In this document: piece by piece, positions 57,556 to 64,000 of the stretch
How the letters are laid out: every line of letters starts with the position of its first letter
Position numbering within the stretch: position 1 is the stretch's first letter
DNA from: Apiosordaria backusii
Taxonomy: Eukaryota; Ascomycota; Sordariomycetes; Sordariales; Lasiosphaeriaceae
Assembly (NCBI GenBank): GCA_030549205.1
Contig: JAUKTV010000015.1
Coordinates: 62,001 to 126,000 of the forward strand
Reading direction: 5' to 3'
DNA: 64,000 bases
Program-made: the position numbers and the translations under genes
The notes under the pieces: model-generated
Seen by the model: the letters and a program-made list of their open reading frames with translations, nothing else
What the model was told of the DNA's origin: nothing
The model's database searches: none

Positions 57556-58747
57556 ATGTCCAACTCTGGGGGTTCTCTTACCGAAAAAGATATGGGCCAC
57601 GCGACCGGCACGGCCCCGAACGGCCGCGGGGCTGCCACCGGCTACTACCGGGGTGGATACGATCCACGGAACCCAATGGCCAACATCCACGCCGGCGATG
57701 AGGCCCGACTCCCAGCCTTCGGTGGTGAATTCCAGCCCGGTCTTTGGCGCCGTGCCGAGAAGCACCAGTTCGCCAACCCAGCGCCCCTGGGCCTGAGCGC
57801 TTTCGCCCTCACTACCTTTGTGCTTTCGGCCATCAACCTCGGTACCCGGGGAGTCAATGTTCCTAACGTTGTTGTTCCTCTTGCCTTTGGCTATGGCGGC
57901 CTGGTTCAGCTTTTGGCTGGCATGTGGTAAGTGTGCCACTACTCAAATTATCATCTCATGGCAAAAGCTAACAATCCTCTCTAGGGAGATGGTGGTTGGA
58001 AACACCTTTGGTGCGACGGCGCTGTCATCTTACGGTGGCTTCTGGATCGCCTGGGGCCTCTTGCTCACTCCTCACTGGAACATCCTTGGCGCCGACGGCC
58101 CGTACAAGACCGATGCCATCCAAGCTTCCGATCCCATGATGTCCGAATCGGCCATGGGCTTCTTCCTGACGGGCTGGTTCATCTTCACGACGATCCTGCT
58201 CCTGTGCACGCTGCGCTCAACCGTCATGTTCTTCCTCCTCTTCTTCACCCTCGACCTCTGCTTCTTGATGCTCGCCTGCTCCCACTACGCTCACTCCGGC
58301 GGCAACGAGGAGATGTTCCACACCCTCACCAAGGCCGGCGGTGGCTTTGGCATGCTTGCAGCCTTTTTGGCCTGGTACAATGCATTTGCCGGTATTGCCG
58401 ACAGCAGGTATGGACTTATTCCCGTTGACGTTATTTTCTTTGTTGTTTTGCCTCCCCCTAACCCCCTTTTGGGGTTTCTTGACGTACCCCGCATCATCGA
58501 TGCGCCCCCAACTTGAAGTTGGAGGTCACTTTGGTTACATCGGCCAAGCAAATCATGGCACGCCACTTCCGTCAAACCAAGCCGCTATGAGCCGCACGAG
58601 ATCTCTTGGGGATAGCAACGCTGACATCACTTCTCCTACAGCAACTCCTTCTTCCTCATTCCCGTCTTCCACTTCCCCTGGTCTGAGAAGGGTCGCGAGG
58701 CTAGACTCGCTCGCGCGGCTACTCGGGAGACTCGGGACTCGGCTTAA
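57556..58747 (+). CDS. acetate carrier, Gpr1/Fun34/YaaH family (Ady2/AcpA-like)
   Basis: Three exons, 57556-57926, 57985-58407 and 58642-58747, give 299 aa. The family signature NPAPLGLSAFALTTF opens the first of six membrane segments; others are VVVPLAFGYGGLVQLLAGMW, FWIAWGLLLTPHWNIL, GFFLTGWFIFTTILLLCTLR and FLLFFTLDLCFLMLAC. The C terminus reads NSFFLIPVFHFPWSEKGREA and ends in a basic tail. These proteins import acetate or succinate across the plasma membrane or act as ammonium-export-linked channels. The first 85 residues are cytoplasmic and Gly-rich. Intron 2, 234 nt, is long for this genome. CreA-like sites upstream fit glucose repression. Confidence 0.93.
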
Positions 58748-60045
58748 GCGAACGTCACGACACAGATATTGGCATCGTGTATGAAAAATGATATGATTTG
58801 GATTGGGTATATTCACGATTGGACACAGCACAGTGTATTCTGGGAAACGCCTTGTTATTGTTTTGGATTTTATCCCGAGCAAAGTCTCTTACACCCTGGA
58901 TATAGTTGGTTTTAACTAACGGCGTTGATGAGAATTTATGGATGACGGATGGAGTTTTGTTTTTTGGTTTGAGCGAGCGAGCGAACTGCGAAAGGTGCAG
59001 GGAGAGGCAGCATCAAAACTTTTTGGGTTGTTCGATAATTACACGGATACCACAGTACATATTTGACTTACACGATAGAGCATCATGAATGTAAATTGTG
59101 CATACTAAGGAGCTTCCTACCGGTGAACTTGGTCGCACAATTGCGCGCATAAAGCTTGTAGTGTGGAGATGATGATGCATGGATTCCCTTCCTCGGCCGC
59201 ACCGAAGTGCAGATGACCCAAGACATTGCCAGACTGGACCAGACCCTGACAGAATTGCCGTTGCTGCCGCACCCTGCGGGCTTATTGAATGTCGCGATTG
59301 CTCTAGAGAGGATATGGAGTTTGGAGAGATGTGGATTCAGTGGAATTGCTGTGCGTCTTCCATCAGGGTCAACTTTTAGCCCTCAGAAAGCACGTGATGC
59401 CAAGCATCGCCGCTCGCAGTTTCGCTCTTTCGCTCAGTGAGCGTTCTCACTCCTGCCAAGCTCGGCCTCCCACCAACAGCGGAAGTGGTCTGACATTCAA
59501 CCAGCTCATTCGTTTTCTCTTTCCTTTCCTACTTTATTTCTATCGTCTCGATGCATTTGTGTTACTTCAGTAACGAAGACTACATAGGTAGCTACCGCAA
59601 GTGAAGTAGAACGCGTCGTGCGAGTAATGGTGCATCCGCGAGTTCATTGGTGGCCCGGTGCTGTGTTGCTCGAAATACTGAGCACAAGCTGTCGTGAAAC
59701 TCGAGATCGCATTCGCGTCTAGCTTCACGAGAACCCTTGAGACATTCTACGCTTGCAGCATAGCTTGGGGTATTGTGAGCTCTTCCATCGCACGGCCCGC
59801 GCCGTGACAAGGTCCGTTCTGGACAGACGTCTGCGGTCAGACATCAGACGACCTTTCGACATCGATGTAATAACACCTGATATTCCACTCCAACTGGCCA
59901 GCACCGAGAAGTCGGGACACCTTCCACGTAGTCCATCATCCAACTAGAGCTGCCACCCTGCCTTATATTTATCCATTACTGCCGTCTACTCTGCTGAAGA
60001 TTTTCTTTTCTTGTTCGCTTTGAAGATATTGCCGGTTTGAGTGTC
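58748..60045. other. intergenic spacer
   Basis: Acetate carrier 3' region and fumarate reductase promoter, 1.3 kb. A GAGC/GAGCGA microsatellite lies near 58971-58983. No gene recognised. Confidence 0.6.
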
Positions 60046-61626
60046 ATGACAAGGCATCGCATCTTGTTTCTCCTATTCCTTACCATCCTGATACCAATTA
60101 CGGCTGTTCTATTCCACAACTATTCCGCCTTCGGTCCTGTTTTCCGAGCGCGATTCTCCCAGATGGCCACAACAAATAAGCACCCTGTCATTGTAGTTGG
60201 CGCAGGTCTTGCAGGGTTGTCGGCATCTTACTCGGCCATCCAGTCTGGTGCATCAGTCCGTCTTTTGGAGCGAGCGCCCAAGCCGGGAGGTAACAGCATC
60301 AAGGCATCGTCTGGAATCAATGGCGCGCCTACCCGTTTCCAAAACGTTGAAAAGTTTGGCCTTGATAAGAGTTTCTGGGATGATACCATTCGTTCGGCTG
60401 GAGTGAGGCTCAACTCCGCCTCGGTTAGCCCAGCAGTCAAGAAGCAGCGCAAAGAGCTTGTCACGGTCTTGACGAACCGCTCAGCCAGCGCGATCGACTT
60501 CCTCACGGACCTGGGTGTCGATCTTAGTGTTGTCGCTCAACTCGGTGGCCATAGTTACCCTCGCACACATCGAGGAGCAGGGAAAACACCCCCTGGTGCC
60601 TCGATCGTGACCACCTTGCTCACAAAACTCAAAGAGCAAGGACCCGATCGCTTCGAGTTGGTGACCGACTCTGAAGTCACCAGGGTTCTTACCGATAACG
60701 CCTCAAAGGGAGCTGTAAAGGTAACCGGTGTCGAGTACAAAAACAGACAGGATGGGAGCACACACCTCCTACATGGCCCAGTGGTTTTCACAACCGGCGG
60801 CTTCGCAGGCGATACCCATGGTCTGCTGGCCAAGTACCGCCCCGACCTCGACGGTTTACCATCCACCAACGACCCACGGCCAGGCGCACACACGATTCTC
60901 TCTGACGTAGGTGCCAAACTTGTCGATATGGACGCTGTCCAAATCCACCCCACTGGCTTCGTCGACCCGGCCAGCCCGGAGAACCCCCTCAAGTTTCTCG
61001 CGGCTGAGATGCTTCGCGGAGAAGGGGGCATCCTCCTCCACAAGGGGAAACGGTTCACCAACGAACTGCAAACCCGCGAGAAAGTCAGCAATGCGCTGAT
61101 GGCGCTCCCGCCCCAGAACGAAGGGTCGCTGAGGCAATGGGACGTCCAGCTCCTCCTTGACCCGGGAGCGACCGAGGCAGCGGCGGGCCATGTGGGCTTT
61201 TACCTATGGAAGGGTCTTTTGCAAAAGAAGAAGATATCAGAGTTGGACGAGACGACGAGGCAAACATTGAAGGACTACGCCGCTGTTGTCCGCGGCAATA
61301 AAGAAGATGAGCTGGGAAGGAAAGCGTTTGGTCACTGGCGGCTGACAGAGCAGGATATTGACAAGGGTGAAGAGGAGGTTTGCGTGGGGAGGGTGACCCC
61401 CATCACGCACTTTACCATGGGCGGCGCTGTTTTCAATACAAAGGCCCAGATTTTGACGGCTGAGCTGGGCGAGGAACAGGAAGGAAAGGAGATTGAGGGT
61501 TTGTGGGGCGCGGGCGAGGTCACGGGGGGGCTGCATGGTGATAACAGGTTGGGAGGGAGCAGTTTATTGGAGTGCGTTGTGTTTGGGAGGGTAGCTGGAG
61601 AGGAGGCTGCGAAGTATCAGGGGTAG
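60046..61626 (+). CDS. FAD-dependent fumarate reductase (Osm1/Frd1-like)
   Basis: Single exon, 526 aa from the ATG at 60046 (MTRHRILFLLFLTILIPITA). Residues 8-25 form a hydrophobic signal or anchor. The FAD-binding motif is VIVVGAGLAGLSASYSAIQS, followed by LLERAPKPGGNSIKASSGIN. Catalytic-site landmarks are GGHSYPRTHR, DAVQIHPTGFVDP, RGEGGILLHKGKRFTNE, ITHFTMGGAVF and GGLHGDNRLGGSSLLECVVF. The enzyme reduces fumarate to succinate with FADH2, re-oxidising reduced flavins; in yeast, ER and mitochondrial forms support oxidative protein folding under low oxygen. The hydrophobic N terminus points to the ER rather than mitochondria. No cytochrome b5 domain is fused, unlike some fungal relatives. 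Confidence 0.94.
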   Translation: MTRHRILFLLFLTILIPITAVLFHNYSAFGPVFRARFSQMATTNKHPVIVVGAGLAGLSASYSAIQSGASVRLLERAPKPGGNSIKASSGINGAPTRFQNVEKFGLDKSFWDDTIRSAGVRLNSASVSPAVKKQRKELVTVLTNRSASAIDFLTDLGVDLSVVAQLGGHSYPRTHRGAGKTPPGASIVTTLLTKLKEQGPDRFELVTDSEVTRVLTDNASKGAVKVTGVEYKNRQDGSTHLLHGPVVFTTGGFAGDTHGLLAKYRPDLDGLPSTNDPRPGAHTILSDVGAKLVDMDAVQIHPTGFVDPASPENPLKFLAAEMLRGEGGILLHKGKRFTNELQTREKVSNALMALPPQNEGSLRQWDVQLLLDPGATEAAAGHVGFYLWKGLLQKKKISELDETTRQTLKDYAAVVRGNKEDELGRKAFGHWRLTEQDIDKGEEEVCVGRVTPITHFTMGGAVFNTKAQILTAELGEEQEGKEIEGLWGAGEVTGGLHGDNRLGGSSLLECVVFGRVAGEEAAKYQG

Positions 61627-62414
61627 CTGAAGACAAGGGAAAAGAGGCGAAGACGAGGGAAATACGAAACTATCCAGATCCAGGCTGGTTAACTGCAAGG
61701 CAGAAGCGTACTTTTCATGGTTTGGCAATTGCAGTTCATCTTGTTAGGCTCCAAAATTTCCAGTTGCCATACTCCACCGCGGTTCCTAGACCCAGATTAT
61801 ATATTGAATGCTCATAGTTGTGATTCTTCCGGCAGCATGCTCTGCTCCGGGAATGCTCATTCCAAGGAGATTTCGATAGGATTCCTGGTTCCAGCCCGAT
61901 TTTGACAGGTGGGCTAACTCCTTATACCTATTTAGCAAAATTTTATTTTATCTCGAAACAGCCCGCTTGGCTCAGTGGTAGAGCGTATCACTAGTAATGA
62001 TAAGGTCATCAGTTCGATTCTGATAGTGGGCAGAATCTTTCTTTTGCTCTTCAGGTCCTTTTTGGTCCCTGCATGTCAGTGTGACAGCCCCTTTCATCGT
62101 TCGTCTGCTTTTACCCCATCAGCCAATTCTTGTCACACCTAGAACGGAGGCAGGAAACCTGGAAGACACTCAAATATTTGCACCTGGTTTCGATGGATGA
62201 CAAAGCATAGCCCTCATTGATGTTATACGTAGCTGAGCCAATTGAAAATCATTAATAAATCAAGATTATCTTCCTTTGCTGTCCCTTACTGGCATAACAA
62301 GAGTGATTCGATCATAAGCATGAGTCGCGAATTCACATCGTGTTCATACAGCCCCAACAGCTTTCAACCCCTCCAACAATACCCAGCAATGTTTTCACCG
62401 CTCCAGGATGCACT
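61627..62414. other. intergenic spacer with tRNA gene
   Basis: Holds tRNA-Thr at 61961-62032 and the 3' region of the MFS gene. Nothing else recognised. Confidence 0.65.
61961..62032 (+). tRNA. tRNA-Thr, anticodon AGU
   Basis: 72-nt cloverleaf without intron or CCA. The acceptor stem GCCCGCT pairs with AGTGGGC (one G-T pair) before discriminator A. The A box is TGGCTCAGTGG and the B box is AGTTCGATTCT. The anticodon arm TATCA-CTAGTAA-TGATA gives the seven-base loop CTAGTAA, with anticodon AGT at its centre (read AGU, inosine at position 34), which reads threonine codons ACN. A TTTT terminator lies at 62042-62045. Confidence 0.95.
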
Positions 62415-64000
62415 TTAGACATTCTCAGCTTGCACAAACCCGGCATGCCTCGCCTTCTCATCCGTCGACGACGAGTCCTTGCCCACGGCCTCCTCGCCCT
62501 CCTGGCCTACCCCACTGATCTGTTGAAGCTCTGCCATCAGGATCCTGTTGGCTCTGTGTACCGGCTTGATCTCAAATAGTCTATCCATCGCCTCGAGCGG
62601 GATGGACTTTGTCTCAGGCACAAAAAAGAAGATGAAGATGATCGATATGATCATGAGCGACGCGAAGAAAAAGTAAACACCGTAGTCCATTTTGAGGAAC
62701 ATCTGAGGGGTAAATCTGCTGATCAAGAAGTTCCAGAACCAATTGTTGGCTGCGGCGGAGGCCTGGCCGAGTGAACGCGTGTTCTGGTCAAACATCTCGC
62801 TGTTGATGACCCAGGGCGTTCCGTTCCACGAGGGCGTGTAAAAGGCGGTCCAGAGATAGAAGAAGAAGACAGCCGAGATGCCGGCCGAGGTCAGCTCGCC
62901 GTCGGGGTTCTGCTCGGGCTGGGCAAGCTTGATGTAGGCACCGATGTACCACATGCACAACGAGCCGCCTGCAGCACCGATGAAGAGCATGCGGCGTCTG
63001 CCGGCGAGGTCGACGAGCCAGAGAAGCCAGACCGCGGTCAGGACAGTCTTGACAACACCGAAAATGCCGGTGGTGAGGAAACCGGTGTTGGTACCTCTGA
63101 TACCGATGCTCCGGAAAACCTTGGGGCTGGAAAATTGAAACATTAGCAGAGCTCATTTTGTAACATTTGCTTTGGGGTTGCATGCTTGCTTACCTATAGT
63201 AGTTGATGGCGTTGATGCCGCTGCCATTTTGGAAAAGGAAAAGAATGCCGCCAATAAAGAAGCGCCACTGAACCTTGCGCTGCTTCAGTGAGAGGAAGGG
63301 CTTCCAAAAGCCCTTGCCAACCTCACGCTCAAAACGCTCAATATCGGCCTCGATATAGCTGACTTCCTCCAAGATGTATTTATCCGTTGGCTCCAAATTT
63401 CGGATCCAGCACAAGACCTTCATGGCTTCCTCCTTCTTGCCGTTAGCGAAGAGCCATCTGGGCGACTCCTTGAGCCAGAAAGCACCGATCAGAAGCAGGC
63501 CCGCCGGGATGAGCTGAACAGCAAAGGGAATGAGCCACTGCTTGCGGGTAGGGGCCAATGTGGTGTTGACACCATAATTGATCCAAAATCCAACAAGACC
63601 TCCAATCTGCCACCCGAGCTCATAGATGCCCACGAGACGACCACGAACGGCGGGCGGGGACAGTTCAGAAATGTAAATGGGGACCATATTCGAACACCCA
63701 CCTACGCCGATGCCAGCGAGGACTCGGCCAGCCAGGATGGGTGACATGCCTCTATCTCCGTTGGCAGCAAGCATGATGCCAGCACCGATGCAGAAGACGA
63801 CGGCGAAGATGAACAAGGACATCCGACGTCCCCAGAAATGGCTGGTGCCGTAGGCGAACAAGCTGCCGAAGAAAGCGCCGGCTTGGTAGACGGAGACGAT
63901 GTTGGCTTGAAGCAGGGCGAGGCCCGACGGGCTATATGAGGCGAAGTCGAACTCCTCTGTGAAGGAGGGTAGGGCTAGGGTGGTGCCGATGAAGGCAGAA
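62415..64000 (-). CDS. MFS sugar/quinate-type transporter, 5' end outside the window
   Basis: Two exons seen, from the window edge to 63194 and 63126-62415; the gene starts beyond 64000. The sequence enters at SAFIGTTLALPSF, just after the usual D-S-A motif of TM1. Family landmarks are FWGRRMSLFIF, GRVLAGIGVGGCSNMVPIYI, SELSPPAVRGRLVGIYELGW, QIGGLVGFWINYG, KESPRWLF, LFLFQNGSGINAINYY, LVDLAGRRRML and FFVPETKSIPLEAMDRLFEI. The YELGWQIGGLVGFWINYG stretch is typical of quinate permease-like members, so quinate or a sugar is the probable substrate, imported with protons at the plasma membrane. The intron is gtaagc..ccag. The C-terminal tail is Ser/Glu-rich and cytoplasmic. Confidence 0.93.

Noticed and set aside
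1..64000. CRISPR arrays, prokaryotic operons, 5S rRNA genes
   Set aside because: Spliced eukaryotic genes throughout; no regular repeat-spacer array and no 5S-like sequence were noticed.

Overview
The window is nuclear DNA from a filamentous ascomycete, most likely a Sordariomycete close to the Sordariales. Genes carry short 50-90 bp GT-AG introns with CTAAC/CTGAC-like branch sites. Intergenic spaces reach several kb. A very AT-rich block looks like a RIP-degraded repeat, and the gene families (PTH11-like rhodopsin-domain protein, MARVEL protein, fungal squalene synthase, Gpr1/Fun34/YaaH acetate carrier) fit. Coding sequence is GC-rich and the long spacers show no recognisable genes.

Layout: 0.2-2.1 kb GMC oxidoreductase (minus); 2.1-4.4 kb spacer with two inverted-repeat elements and a 32-bp tandem duplication; 4.4-5.6 kb rhodopsin-domain membrane protein (plus); 6.9-8.1 kb phosphopantetheine adenylyltransferase (minus), divergent from a DCAF7/AN11-type WD40 gene (9.1-11.2 kb, plus) that carries a frameshift. 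Then translation elongation factor 1-beta (minus), TRAX (minus) divergent from GPI mannosyltransferase PIG-M (plus, second frameshift), a DnaJ-X co-chaperone (minus), a UDP-rhamnose-type epimerase/reductase (minus) and squalene synthase (plus). From 25.8 kb come a subtilisin-like protease (minus), a 4.2-kb spacer, an F-box protein (plus), a large low-complexity protein with repeats (minus), a cytochrome-b5-domain protein (plus), the MRN subunit Nbs1 (minus), a membrane-anchored S33/TAP-like hydrolase (minus) and a MARVEL protein (plus). After an AT-rich island come two 40S ribosomal protein genes (RPS30, RPS2), a WSC-domain-like ORF, a 4.7-kb spacer, an acetate carrier, a soluble fumarate reductase, tRNA-Thr(AGU) and a truncated MFS transporter.

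Most loci are unrelated housekeeping genes; there is no operon-like cluster or biosynthetic gene cluster. The main points of interest are two GC-AG introns, two genes broken by loss of a single C in a C-run, an 18-nt micro-exon in TRAX, TIR-flanked miniature elements, the AT-rich RIP-like island beside the ribosomal protein genes, a repeat-bearing protein of unknown function, and clustered CreA-like and STRE-like sites upstream of the acetate carrier and the protease. All exon boundaries were derived by hand from reading frame, splice consensus and family conservation.
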